A model generated the notes under the pieces. It was not told the DNA's origin. It searched no databases and saw only the letters and a program-made list of their open reading frames with translations. Source: Novosphingobium organovorum (GTDB taxonomy: Bacteria; Pseudomonadota; Alphaproteobacteria; Sphingomonadales; Sphingomonadaceae). From it: DNA of 55,890 bases. Where the stretch lies: assembly GCF_022832435.1 (NCBI RefSeq), contig NZ_JALHLF010000009.1:1-55890 (forward strand), given 5' to 3'. Below are positions 9,066 through 18,308 of this stretch, one piece after another. Positions within the stretch are counted from its first letter, which is position 1; each line of letters opens with the position of its first letter. Both the position numbers and the translations under genes were made by a program.

Positions 9066-10076
9066 ATGGCACGTGGTGAATCGATACTCATAACCGGCGT
9101 TGCGGGTTTCATCGGAGCCGCCGTCGCTCGCGCCCTCATGGAACGAGGGCAGTCTGTCCTGGGCATCGACAATCTCAACGACTATTACAGCGTTGCCCTC
9201 AAGCAGTCGCGTCTGGCCGAACTTGAACGCGACCACGGCATCCGGCTCCGGTTTTGCCAGCTGGATTTTTCCGACCCGGAAACACTGAACAGCACGTTGA
9301 ATTCAGAAGATATTTCTTCCATCATCCACCTCGGCGCACAAGCCGGGGTGCGCTATTCGCTGGACAACCCCAACGCGTATGTCGCGTCCAATCTGGCCGG
9401 TCACGTAAATCTCCTGGAGCTTGCGCGGGCACGAAACGTCAGGCACATGCTCTATGCCAGTTCGAGCTCGGTTTATGGGGCGAACACCAAGCTGCCCTTC
9501 AGTGTCGATGACAGCGTGGACCACCCGGTTTCCCTCTACGCCGCCACGAAGCGCGCCAACGAACTGATGAGCGAGACATACGCCCACCTCTTCGCCATTC
9601 CGCTCACCGGACTGCGCTTCTTCACCGTCTATGGCCCATGGGGACGCCCCGACATGGCCATGTGGAAATTCGTCGAGCGCATCTTCAGCGATCGCCCGAT
9701 CGACATCTACAACCACGGCCACATGCAACGCGACTTCACCTACATCGACGACATCGTCGCCGGGGTGCTCGCTTGCCTCGACCGTCCTCCGCGCAACGAC
9801 GGGTCGCTCAAGCCCGGTGGCGGGAGGAAGCCGCACGCGATCTACAACATCGGCAACAACCGTCCCGAGCCTCTCATGCGCCTCATCGAAGTAATCGAGG
9901 AGGCCTGCTGCCGCAAAGCCCGCTACAACTTCATGGACATGCAGCCGGGCGACGTTCCCGCGACCTACGCTGACATTTCCGCGCTAGCACGCGACACCGG
10001 CTACGCGCCGACGACACCGATCGAGGTTGGCGTTCCCCGCTTTGTCGACTGGTACCGGCGCTACCACGCGATGTGA
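9066..10076 (+). CDS. NAD-dependent UDP-sugar epimerase (UDP-glucuronate 4-epimerase-like)
   Basis: Extended SDR protein of 336 aa. Seen: the NAD-binding motif TGVAGFIGAAV near residues 10-20, then DNLNDYY (typical of the UDP-glucuronate 4-epimerase branch), an SSSSVYG segment and catalytic YAATK near residue 158. It would make UDP-galacturonate for polysaccharide. It stands alone between a terminator and a hairpin. The substrate is assigned from motif resemblance only; other UDP-sugar epimerases share this fold. Confidence 0.85.
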   Translation: MARGESILITGVAGFIGAAVARALMERGQSVLGIDNLNDYYSVALKQSRLAELERDHGIRLRFCQLDFSDPETLNSTLNSEDISSIIHLGAQAGVRYSLDNPNAYVASNLAGHVNLLELARARNVRHMLYASSSSVYGANTKLPFSVDDSVDHPVSLYAATKRANELMSETYAHLFAIPLTGLRFFTVYGPWGRPDMAMWKFVERIFSDRPIDIYNHGHMQRDFTYIDDIVAGVLACLDRPPRNDGSLKPGGGRKPHAIYNIGNNRPEPLMRLIEVIEEACCRKARYNFMDMQPGDVPATYADISALARDTGYAPTTPIEVGVPRFVDWYRRYHAM

Positions 10077-10160
10077 CGGCCCTGGCTTTCCCGCCCCCGC
10101 ACGCCGCCTCCACGCGGGGGACGAGCCAACCTGCCGGCACCCGCTCGCCATGCGTAAAAA

Positions 10161-10190
10161 TGGCCCGGCAACACAGGTGCTGCCGGGCCA
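10161..10190. terminator. Hairpin after the epimerase gene
   Basis: A perfect 10-bp inverted repeat (TGGCCCGGCA / TGCCGGGCCA) with a 10-base loop, flanked by five A on the left and AGGAAAAAGG on the right. The T-run follows the hairpin on the minus strand, so it may act in both directions. It lies 85 bp after the epimerase stop. Confidence 0.5.
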
Positions 10191-10339
10191 AGGAAAAAGG
10201 TTGCTCCAACAGAGCCACCTTCGGGTCGCAGTTCGGTGATAATACTATTCGTGCCCGATGGCCGTGACATGGATCACGATCCGCCCCATTTTCGCTCACG
10301 CCTTGAAATTTCGATATTTGCCGTGAAATTCTCTGGCGA

Positions 10340-11032
10340 ATGGATAAAGGCGCAGAGGACCGTTGGGGGCACGCTTTCGTGAATGAGGAAGACAAGATCG
10401 ACGCCATCATGGCCACGTTCCGTTGCACACGCGACGCGGCAAGCGTCGTGGCCTCGGTTTTCTCTCCGCAAGACGTGCCAGCCAAACGCGTGATCGCCAG
10501 CCAGGGTGCCCCGGCCAGCGCTTGCTGGATCGTGATCGATGGCGCCATTCGCGTGAATGCGCTTGGCCTTGAAGGGCAGATCCAGCAGCTGGCCCAGTAC
10601 GGGCCGGGCGAATTTTTCGGCAGCTTTCCCGAGCCCTCCACCCATCGCGCCGAGATCAGCGCGGCCACGCGCACGCTCCTGCTGCGCGCAGAGGCCGCCC
10701 AACTCGCGAGCGTGATCAAGACCCGCGCGGACCTCGCCAACGGCATGGCGCGCCTGCTCGCACGCCAGCTCGACCGCGCGCTCGACCGTATGGTGATGCG
10801 CGCGACATGCAGCGCTGCGGGCCGGGTCTATGCCGAACTCATGGCGCTGGCGGGCCCGGCGAACACGATCTCCCCGCAACCGAGGGTTACCCAGATCGCG
10901 CTTGCTGCCAACACCACGCGCGAGACCGCCTCTCGGGCGATCGCCGTACTGATCCGGCGCGGGATCGTCAGCCGCGACGACGACAAGCTGGTTATCCACT
11001 CGCCGCGCATGGTGCACGAGATGATCGTGTGA
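10340..11032 (+). CDS. Crp/Fnr-family transcriptional regulator
   Basis: A 230-aa protein with a cyclic-nucleotide-binding-type beta-roll (about residues 35-145) and a C-terminal winged helix with recognition helix TTRETASRAIAVLIRRG near 195-210. It has no N-terminal cysteine cluster, so it is not an oxygen-sensing Fnr of the Fe-S type. Target and ligand are unknown. It ends 3 bp before the convergent stop of the TPR/SLOG-like gene. A partial palindrome (GGATCACGATCC, around 10271) lies upstream and could be an operator, but this is weak. Position between the exopolysaccharide and TIR blocks does not settle its targets. Confidence 0.82.
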   Translation: MDKGAEDRWGHAFVNEEDKIDAIMATFRCTRDAASVVASVFSPQDVPAKRVIASQGAPASACWIVIDGAIRVNALGLEGQIQQLAQYGPGEFFGSFPEPSTHRAEISAATRTLLLRAEAAQLASVIKTRADLANGMARLLARQLDRALDRMVMRATCSAAGRVYAELMALAGPANTISPQPRVTQIALAANTTRETASRAIAVLIRRGIVSRDDDKLVIHSPRMVHEMIV

Positions 11033-11035
11033 TCG

Positions 11036-12502
11036 TCAGCCGATGGCGAGCGGCGTGTAGCGGGCAAGCGGAATGTCGCCAAAGGGCGTAACCAGCTCGC
11101 CCGAAACCTCGAAGCGCAATTCCGGCGCGATCAGGTCCATCGCCACCATCTGCGGCCAGGGACCGCAGACATCGGTCCCCTGCGCCGCGCGCGAGAGACA
11201 CACCGCGCGCTGCCCGTAATGCTCAGGGCGCCCGCCAGGCAGCACGACACAGGCATCGATGCCAAGCCGCGATCCTGGATAGTCGAGCAAGTGGGCACCA
11301 GCGTAGCGCACGGCATCGCACGTCGCATCGAACACCAAAAGCCAATGCCCGTCCCCCGTCTCGACCATGGCTTCGGCGGTGTCCGGCTGGCTTGCAAAGC
11401 GGTTGCGCGCGGCCAGCACGGTCTTGGTGCGCGCCTCGGGCAAGATATCGCCTGTGCGCCGGGGCCAGTCCTGTACAAGCGCCCGATACGCCAGCCCCTG
11501 CGCTTCCCACAGGCTGCGCAGACGCGAGTCCGGGGCGCCCTGCCGCACGACGTCCACCGCAACCGCTTCGCTGGCCAGGGCGCGCGCGCTGCGGATCGCC
11601 AGCCCCATCGCCACTTCGCTGGCCTGATGGACCCCCGCCTGCGTCAATCCAGGGTGTTCGGCCAGCTCGATGATGCTGTGGGCCGCATCGAGCAGCTCGC
11701 GAAAGCGTGCGCCCCAGCTGTCGCCGAACGGCTCGACCGAGATTTCCAGAAATTCCTCGATCGTCGCGGGCAGCGTAACGTGCAACTGCGCGCCGCGCTC
11801 AAGCGCCAGTTCGGCGGCGATGATGTCCGCCCCCGCCGCCAGCGCGCCATAGACCGCGCCGGGCTGCACCGTATCGAACACTTCGGCCAGTTGCCCGCGC
11901 ACCGCGCCTTCGTTCTCCAACTCCATCAGACCGCTGAAGTGCAGGCTGGCCGGTGGATGGAAGCCCTCGAGCAGGTCGAGCGGCTCGCCGCTCGCGAGCA
12001 AGATCTCGCGCAGTTGCCGGGTCGTCGCCGCCTGGTCTTCCCAGGCGGCGGGAACCGCGGCGAGCCCCTTTTTGAGCGCCGCACGGCACCCTTCCCGGTC
12101 CCCCAGAAGAAGCAGCGCCTCGGCCGCCGTGGCGTAGAGCCAGTAGGGCGTTTCCGGTTCGTGATCGCCGCTTTCGATCATGGACAAGATCCGGCGCGCC
12201 TCGGCCCGGGCCTGATCGCGATCGCCGCACAGGTAGGAGATCGTCGCCGCATTGATCAGCGGATAGGTCGCCGCGGGGGCGCCGGCCGAACGCCGATAGG
12301 CCTCGGCCGCCGCGCGCGCCATGGTCCGCTGCGCCTCGCCAGACAAACGCCGGGCACGATCCTTGAGCAGCCGCCCCTTGAGCGCGAGCACGTCAGGATC
12401 GGGGCTGTGTTCCAGCCCTTCGTCGGCAAAGATCTGCCACGCCCGCAGGGTGTCGCCACTTCGGGCAACCTGGCGGATACGGGCGATGACAGGCAAGGGC
12501 AC
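11036..12502 (-). CDS. TPR protein with SLOG-like segment, partner of TIR protein
   Basis: A 488-aa protein, probably started by GTG at 12502. The N-terminal part (about residues 15-175) is a helical TPR-type region resembling the TRAFs-binding (MAP3K-type) domain of bacterial conflict proteins. Residues about 184-300 start PASLHFSGLM and include GAVYGALAAGADIIAAELAL, then GAQLHVTLP. That Gly/Ala-rich pattern resembles SLOG/LOG nucleotide-binding domains. The C-terminal region (about 370-488) is unassigned. It is the last gene of a three-gene operon, 24 bp after the unknown 161-aa gene. SLOG domains bind NAD-derived or nucleotide signals in other systems; that role here is inference. Confidence 0.65.
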   Translation of the reverse strand: MPLPVIARIRQVARSGDTLRAWQIFADEGLEHSPDPDVLALKGRLLKDRARRLSGEAQRTMARAAAEAYRRSAGAPAATYPLINAATISYLCGDRDQARAEARRILSMIESGDHEPETPYWLYATAAEALLLLGDREGCRAALKKGLAAVPAAWEDQAATTRQLREILLASGEPLDLLEGFHPPASLHFSGLMELENEGAVRGQLAEVFDTVQPGAVYGALAAGADIIAAELALERGAQLHVTLPATIEEFLEISVEPFGDSWGARFRELLDAAHSIIELAEHPGLTQAGVHQASEVAMGLAIRSARALASEAVAVDVVRQGAPDSRLRSLWEAQGLAYRALVQDWPRRTGDILPEARTKTVLAARNRFASQPDTAEAMVETGDGHWLLVFDATCDAVRYAGAHLLDYPGSRLGIDACVVLPGGRPEHYGQRAVCLSRAAQGTDVCGPWPQMVAMDLIAPELRFEVSGELVTPFGDIPLARYTPLAIG

Positions 12503-12526
12503 GGGCGACGCTCTTTCTCTGACCGC

Positions 12527-13012
12527 TCAGTCTTCGTTGTAGGGCGGCGGATTGGCGATGTCGGGATCGATCGTCAGGCTCTGCCAGGTCACGGTGCCGC
12601 TGGCATCCTCGAGCAGGAGGTCGACGTTGATGTTGAAGGCGTGCATCGTGCCGTACTTGCCGCCCGCGTTCTTCTTGGCCTGGAACGTCACCGATTTGTA
12701 GCGGCCGTATTCGGGAACGTAGAGATCGTAGCACAGGCCGCCGTAGTACGAAGCCAGGCTGCTCTTGGTGGTAATCGCTTCGTAGTCGGCCGAGAAATAG
12801 AGTTGCTCGCCTTCCAGCGTGATGCGCACCACGCTGTCCTTTTCGATCGTGATATAGTTGAGCCCGGTCTCCTTATCGACGCAGGTCAGCGAAATCTTTC
12901 CGTCAACCACGCCCAGCGTGACAACGAACTCGACTTCCTTCGAATCGCCGGTTTCGAGCCCGGAATCGAACAGCGGTTCGAGCCCGTATTGCAAGTAGTT
13001 GATCGTCGACAT
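12527..13012 (-). CDS. Unknown beta-rich protein between TIR and TPR/SLOG-like genes
   Basis: A 161-aa acidic protein with a good SD (GAAGGAAG) before ATG 13012. No signal peptide, no membrane helix and no enzyme motif that I recognise. The composition (alternating Val, Ile, Thr, Tyr; few Ala-rich helices) points to a beta-sandwich. It ends in a Pro-rich DPDIANPPPYNED tail. It lies 30 bp after the TIR gene and 24 bp before the TPR/SLOG-like gene, so the three are almost certainly co-transcribed. It could be a binding partner, sensor or substrate of the other two. Function unknown. Confidence 0.75.
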   Translation of the reverse strand: MSTINYLQYGLEPLFDSGLETGDSKEVEFVVTLGVVDGKISLTCVDKETGLNYITIEKDSVVRITLEGEQLYFSADYEAITTKSSLASYYGGLCYDLYVPEYGRYKSVTFQAKKNAGGKYGTMHAFNINVDLLLEDASGTVTWQSLTIDPDIANPPPYNED

Positions 13013-13042
13013 GATCGGTCTTCCTTCTCACTCCGGCTCCGT

Positions 13043-14659
13043 TCAGGAGCCCCCCTCTTCGGCTTCCGCCTCGGCCCACGAATGGTCGAGACGCTTGCGC
13101 CAATTCTGCCAGTCGTTGTTTTCCGGATCGGAGGCGATCAGCCTGGCCACTTCCTCGCGCGCGGAGCGGCGCATGCGCTCGGCCTTGGTCACGTCACCCA
13201 GCGCATAGTACACCAGCGCGGTCGAGTGCTGGGCCAGCATCCAGGCCTGACGGTACGTCGCGTTCTTGGGATCGGCCGCCAGCAGGCGCTTGATGATCGT
13301 CAGCTGCTGGAGCCGCTGCGCCAGCGCCTGCTTGTCGTGCCCCTGCCGGCGCAGAGCATCGGCGTACCAGGCGTAACGGTTGGCCAGGGCGTCGGCGACA
13401 TCGGGATCGTGCGGTGCCATGGCCTGCACCTTCAGCATCGAGGCCAGCGCGCTACGGCATTCGGGCAACTGCGAAGCCATTCCGTTACTGGCCAGCGCCA
13501 GCGAGCACAGGTTGCCCTGTGCATAGGCCAGCTCGCGCTGGTACTTGCTGTTCTTCGGGTCCAGCCTGACCAGCTTGGACGCCAGTTCGCGATACGATTC
13601 AAAGTCGGGCAGCGCGGCCTGCGGGTCCTTGCGCATGAACTTGACGTAGCCCACCCAGAACGCGCTTTGGGCCTGGCCGTAGATCCGGGTCGGGTCCTCG
13701 GGCGCGGCCTTGAGCAGCGTCGCGGTCACGCGGCTGGCTTCCTCGAACTTGGACAAGGCCCCGTCGACGTCGCCGCGCCGGTGATCGTCCTCGCCCATGG
13801 CGTGGAGGATGCGCGCGCGCCGTTCGAGCGAATCGGCCGGAAGCGATTCAAGGTCGGACTGGTCCGCGTAATAGTCCAGAGCCCTCTCGTTTACCGACTC
13901 CAGAACATCGAGGCGCCCCACACCTTTCAACTTGTCCCGCAGATCGGTGAGCATGAACTCGATGAGACCCTCGGCCTGGCGGCGCTGTGCATCGGCTTCG
14001 CGCTGGGCCCGGATGGCAAACACCAGCATCAACGCCATGAGTAGCGCAAGAACCACGGCAAGGAATGTGATGCCGATCACGCGGCGGATCTGACGCTGCG
14101 CATCGCGTTGAATTATATGATCGAGTCCGAGCCCGGTCAGCCCCGCCACGATCTTCAGCCGGGCCAGGTGCCGGCCGTCCTTGCTGGGCCGGAAATCGGC
14201 CGCGATCGGCTCACGCGTGATCCCGTCGGGACCAGGCATGACCAGTGCAGGCGGAAAGCTCTCCTCGGGCTCGCCGCGCGCGATCGCGGCGATGATCGGC
14301 CGGTCGGGATGGAGCCGGCGGAACAGCGCGATTTCGGCGTTGACCCAGCGCGAGGCCGCCGCATCGGGCGAACAGAGCACCAGCAGCGCGTCCGAAGCCT
14401 TGAGCGCGCTTTGCACCTCGACGTCGAGACTGCTGGCGGCGGGCAACTCGGCCCGGTCGCGAAAGATCGGGACCAGGCGGCGCGTGACGGGGCCTTGCGC
14501 GGTCACCGCCCCGACCAGCCGGACCGGGATGCGATACCCTTCGAGCCAGCGGTGCAAGGCCCCGGCGGCCTGCTCGTCGGCGTGGCTATAGCTCAGAAAC
14601 GCGCGGTACTGCCGCCCGTTTTGCGCCGCTGTCCCTGTATTGCTGCGCTGCGCGCTCAT
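13043..14659 (-). CDS. Membrane TIR-TPR protein
   Basis: A 538-aa protein from ATG 14659; a longer frame to 14764 looks non-coding. Residues about 18-140 form a TIR domain: YRAFLSYSHAD at the start, and SRWVNAEI near 103-110 with the Glu (E109) at the position of the NADase catalytic acid. One membrane helix follows at about 194-216, then a charged linker and TPR repeats from about 250 to 520. The TIR domain would face the cytoplasm. Bacterial TIR domains often cleave NAD or make cyclic ADP-ribose signals. This is the first gene of the operon with the 161-aa and TPR/SLOG-like genes. Confidence 0.85.
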   Translation of the reverse strand: MSAQRSNTGTAAQNGRQYRAFLSYSHADEQAAGALHRWLEGYRIPVRLVGAVTAQGPVTRRLVPIFRDRAELPAASSLDVEVQSALKASDALLVLCSPDAAASRWVNAEIALFRRLHPDRPIIAAIARGEPEESFPPALVMPGPDGITREPIAADFRPSKDGRHLARLKIVAGLTGLGLDHIIQRDAQRQIRRVIGITFLAVVLALLMALMLVFAIRAQREADAQRRQAEGLIEFMLTDLRDKLKGVGRLDVLESVNERALDYYADQSDLESLPADSLERRARILHAMGEDDHRRGDVDGALSKFEEASRVTATLLKAAPEDPTRIYGQAQSAFWVGYVKFMRKDPQAALPDFESYRELASKLVRLDPKNSKYQRELAYAQGNLCSLALASNGMASQLPECRSALASMLKVQAMAPHDPDVADALANRYAWYADALRRQGHDKQALAQRLQQLTIIKRLLAADPKNATYRQAWMLAQHSTALVYYALGDVTKAERMRRSAREEVARLIASDPENNDWQNWRKRLDHSWAEAEAEEGGS

Positions 14660-14865
14660 AGTTGCGGCACGACCATTTGCTTGCGACCCCTGACTGCCCG
14701 CCTCCCGATCCGCCACGACGACCGCGACCGGACCGAAAGTCGGCTGGAGCCGGCCCGCAACCAATTGGTTTTGCGGGCAAGCTCTCCAGAGCTACCAAAT
14801 ATCACACCCGGCCACCGACGCAACAACCGGCATCGCGCCGGGAGCTGTCGCAAGCCGAGCGGAGA

Positions 14866-16275
14866 TCAGGGGTTGGTGGTCGCAGCCGGGGCCTTCGCGT
14901 CCCCGCCCAGCGCCTGATAGACCGCGATCTGCGCATTGAGCTGATCGTAGCGGTTCTGCATCACGCTGCTGCGCGCGGTGCGCAGATCTTCCTGCGCGCT
15001 GAGCAGGTCGCGCAGCGGAATGTAGCCGGCGCGGTACTGGCGCTCATAGAGCTGCACCGAATCGAGCGCGGCATCGTAGTTGCGGTCCAGCGCTGCGCCT
15101 TGCGCAACGTACTGGTTGCGCGCCGAAAGGGCGATCTCGGTATCGCGCAGCGCATCATAAAACGTCTGGCGCAAGTCCTCGCGCGCGATGTCGAAATCGG
15201 CCCGCGCGACGCGGGTGCCCAGGCGGATCTTGTCCGGGTTGAGTTCGGAGAGCGACAGCGCGCCGCCCAGGGAGGCCGCCGGATTGGACAGGAAGCCGAG
15301 CAGCGTCGAGCTCGCTGTGCCCAGCGCCGCGGTCAGGCTGAAGCTGGGCAGGTAGCTCGCCGCCGTCGCATCGCTGGTCGCCAGCGTTTCGCGCAGGCGC
15401 AGTTCAGCCGCCGCCAGGTCGGGACGGCGCGCCAGCAGCGTGGACGGCAGGCCCGGATCGATCGCGGGCAGCGTGCGCGCTTCGAGCGTCGTGATTTCAG
15501 GCCCGGTGTAGTCCTGCTGGCCGAGCAGCGCGGCAATCGCCTTGAGCACTTCGACGCGGGTCTGGCGCAGCTGGGTCAGCGCGGCTTCCTGCGAGGCCAC
15601 GCTCTTTTGCGCATCGCGCAGTTCAAGCCGCGAGACCGCACCGGCATCGTACTGGCGCTGGACCAGCTTGAGCAGCGTGTTCAGGTAGTCCAGACTCTGC
15701 TCGCCGATGCTGATCTGCTCGTTGGCAAGGCCCAGCTGCCACCACGCGCTGGCGGTGGTGGCGATCAGCGACAGGCGCGTTTCGGCAAGGTCCTGCGCGG
15801 TGGCCTCGGCCTCCCAGCGCGAGGCGTCGGCCTGCGCGTCGAGCTTGCCCCACAGGTCGACTTCCCACGAGGCCCCGATCGTGGTCGCGCTGCTCTTGGT
15901 CCACTTCGCGGATCCGCTGAGCGCCTTGCTGGCGTCCGAGGACGCGCTCGCCGAGGTGGTCGGGAACACGCCCCACCGGGCCAGCGCGGCCGTATCGCGG
16001 GCCTGCCTCAGCCGCAGCCCCGCCGCCGCCAGATCGGCGTTGGCGGCCAGCACCTGGGTCATCAGCGCGTCGAGCTGGGGATCGGCGAACTGGTTCCACC
16101 ACGCCGCCCCCTGCGGCGCTGCGGTTCCCGGCTGGGTGACCGAGAAGGCCGCCGCCGTGGGCAGGCTGGGCGCCTGGTAGGTGCTGCGCGTCACCGCGCA
16201 GCCGCTCAGCAGTGCAAGCGCGGAAACCAGGGCGGGGAGCAGGACGGCGGGCGCCGCGCGCGAGGGAAGTATCAT
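14866..16275 (-). CDS. NodT-family RND/ABC outer-membrane efflux lipoprotein
   Basis: A 469-aa outer-membrane factor with a lipoprotein signal (lipobox LSGC near residue 25), two outer-membrane efflux repeats and long helical stretches typical of TolC/OprM. ATG 16275 is chosen because AAGGA lies upstream; the earlier in-frame codon at 16305 lies inside the preceding macB gene. It follows macB by 10 bp and completes a tripartite exporter macA-macB-nodT. The substrate is not evident; macrolides, peptides and siderophores are known for relatives. Confidence 0.9.
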   Translation of the reverse strand: MILPSRAAPAVLLPALVSALALLSGCAVTRSTYQAPSLPTAAAFSVTQPGTAAPQGAAWWNQFADPQLDALMTQVLAANADLAAAGLRLRQARDTAALARWGVFPTTSASASSDASKALSGSAKWTKSSATTIGASWEVDLWGKLDAQADASRWEAEATAQDLAETRLSLIATTASAWWQLGLANEQISIGEQSLDYLNTLLKLVQRQYDAGAVSRLELRDAQKSVASQEAALTQLRQTRVEVLKAIAALLGQQDYTGPEITTLEARTLPAIDPGLPSTLLARRPDLAAAELRLRETLATSDATAASYLPSFSLTAALGTASSTLLGFLSNPAASLGGALSLSELNPDKIRLGTRVARADFDIAREDLRQTFYDALRDTEIALSARNQYVAQGAALDRNYDAALDSVQLYERQYRAGYIPLRDLLSAQEDLRTARSSVMQNRYDQLNAQIAVYQALGGDAKAPAATTNP

Positions 16276-16285
16276 GGGGGCGTCC

Positions 16286-18295
16286 TTAGTCACGCGAAAG
16301 GGCATCGACCGGGTCGAGCTGGGCGGCCCGGCGCGCCGGCAGGAAGCCGAAGGCCACGCCGATGAGTGTGGAACACAGGAAGGCAGCGGTGATCGAGAAC
16401 GACGAGTAGACCATCTCGAAACCGACGTTGGCGAGCGAGAAGACGACCCCCACCCCCAGCGAGATGAGCACCCCGATCACGCCGCCGATCAGGCACACCA
16501 GCACCGCCTCGATCAGGAACTGCTGGAGAATGTCCGACTGGCGCGCGCCGACCGCCATGCGCACGCCGATCTCGCTGGTGCGTTCGGTCACCGAGACCAG
16601 CATGATGTTCATCACCCCGATCCCGCCGACCACCAGCGAGATCACCGCGATCGCCGCGATCAGCAGCGTCATCGTCTGCGTCGTGGCGGTGATCGTCTCG
16701 CGGATGTCGTCCGAGTTCGAAATGAAGAAATCCTTGGTCCCGTGGCGCGTCTCGAGCAGCTTGACCACACCGGTCTCGGCGACGTCGGTAGACACCTCGT
16801 CGCTCACGCGCACGGTGATGCTCGACAGGAAGGTCTGCCCCAGCATCCGGCTCATGACCGTGGTGTAGGGGGCATAGACGGTGAGCGAATCGCTGCCGCC
16901 AAAGCCCTGCTGCTGCGTCCCCACCACGCCCACGATGCGCATCGGCACCTTGCCGAAGACGACCACCTTGCCGAGCGGGTCCTCGCCATCAGGGAACAGC
17001 GTGTCGCGGGTGTTCTCATCGATCACCGCGATCTGATCGAGCCGGGTCACCGCCTCGGCGCCAAACAGCGATCCCTTCTCCAGCTCAAGCCCGCGCACGC
17101 GGAAATATTCCGAACCCACGCCGTTGACGTTGGCGGTCGCCGCGACGCTGCGATAGCGCGCGGTCACGCTGGTCGAGACGCTGGGCGTCACGCTGTCGAC
17201 ATAAGTCAGCTGGGCGAGCGCGTCGGCATCGGTGGCCATCAGCGTCTCGATCTTGCCGCTGCGCATGTCGCCAAAGCTCTTGCCGGGATAGACGGTGAGC
17301 GTGTTGGTGCCCAGGCTCGAGATGTTCGAGAGGATCTTCTCCTGCGAGCCCTTGCCCAGCGCCACCACCGAGACCACCGCGGCGATGCCGATGATGATCC
17401 CCAGCATGGTGAGGAAGGTGCGCAGCTTGTGCGCCGACATGGCGAGTACCGCCATGCGGAAGGCCTCGACAAAGCGATCGACGATCTGCTGGAAATTGGA
17501 CCCCGTGGGAGCCGGACGCGCCAGCCGCTCGACCGGAGTATGCGGACGGTTCTGCCTGTCGGCGATGATGTCGCCATCGCGGATCTCGATGATCCGTTCG
17601 GCGTGCTCGGCCACTTCCATGTCATGGGTGACGAGGATGACGGTGTGTCCCTCGGCGTGGAGTTCGCCAAGGATCTTCATCACTTCCTCGCCGCTCGCCG
17701 AATCGAGCGCGCCGGTCGGTTCGTCGGCGAAAATGACCTCGCCCCCGTTCATCAGCGCGCGCGCGATCGAGACGCGCTGCTGCTGGCCGCCGGAGAGCAT
17801 GCCGGGCCGGTGCCCGGTGCGCTCGCCCAGCCCCAGCCGGTCGAGCAGCTGGCGCGCTCGCGTGTCGCGCTCGCCGCGCGATCGGCCCGAATAGACCGCG
17901 GGCACTTCGACGTTGCCCATCGCGGTGAGGTCGGTGAGCAGGTGGTAGCGCTGGAAGATGAAGCCAAAATGCTCGCGGCGCAGCGCGGCCAGCTCGTCCG
18001 GCTCGAGCTGGCTCGTGTCGCGCTTGTTGACCTGGTAGGTGCCCGAAGTCGGCCGGTCGAGACAGCCCAGGATGTTCATCAGGGTCGACTTGCCCGACCC
18101 CGACTGGCCCACGATGGCGACCATTTCGCCAGGGTGGACGTCCAGGTTGATGTCCTTGAGCGCGGCGAACACGCCATCGCCAGAGGGATATTCGCGCCGC
18201 ACATGGCGCAGGCGCAGCAGGGGCTCGCCGCGCTCGGGCGAAAAATCGTCGCTCGGCCCGCCGTTGGCGCGCATCACCGGGGTGTCGTGTGTCAT
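16286..18295 (-). CDS. macB: MacB-type ABC transporter, ATPase-permease fusion
   Basis: About 669 aa. The N-terminal ATPase has Walker [13 protein letters not shown] near residue 60, signature [15 protein letters not shown] near 165, Walker [13 protein letters not shown] and the H-loop VTHD. A membrane helix near 285, a large periplasmic MacB_PCD domain and three C-terminal FtsX-type helices follow. ATG 18295 is used rather than the upstream codon at 18340, which overlaps macA. It is a mechanotransmission ABC exporter that works with MacA and an outer-membrane channel, both adjacent. Confidence 0.93.
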   Translation of the reverse strand: MTHDTPVMRANGGPSDDFSPERGEPLLRLRHVRREYPSGDGVFAALKDINLDVHPGEMVAIVGQSGSGKSTLMNILGCLDRPTSGTYQVNKRDTSQLEPDELAALRREHFGFIFQRYHLLTDLTAMGNVEVPAVYSGRSRGERDTRARQLLDRLGLGERTGHRPGMLSGGQQQRVSIARALMNGGEVIFADEPTGALDSASGEEVMKILGELHAEGHTVILVTHDMEVAEHAERIIEIRDGDIIADRQNRPHTPVERLARPAPTGSNFQQIVDRFVEAFRMAVLAMSAHKLRTFLTMLGIIIGIAAVVSVVALGKGSQEKILSNISSLGTNTLTVYPGKSFGDMRSGKIETLMATDADALAQLTYVDSVTPSVSTSVTARYRSVAATANVNGVGSEYFRVRGLELEKGSLFGAEAVTRLDQIAVIDENTRDTLFPDGEDPLGKVVVFGKVPMRIVGVVGTQQQGFGGSDSLTVYAPYTTVMSRMLGQTFLSSITVRVSDEVSTDVAETGVVKLLETRHGTKDFFISNSDDIRETITATTQTMTLLIAAIAVISLVVGGIGVMNIMLVSVTERTSEIGVRMAVGARQSDILQQFLIEAVLVCLIGGVIGVLISLGVGVVFSLANVGFEMVYSSFSITAAFLCSTLIGVAFGFLPARRAAQLDPVDALSRD

Positions 18296-18308
18296 CGCCT
18301 GTCCCCGC

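Noticed and set aside
11219..14044. 941-aa open frame opposite the TIR operon
   Set aside because: Antisense to genes with strong SDs and domain motifs; no start signal and no recognisable domain.
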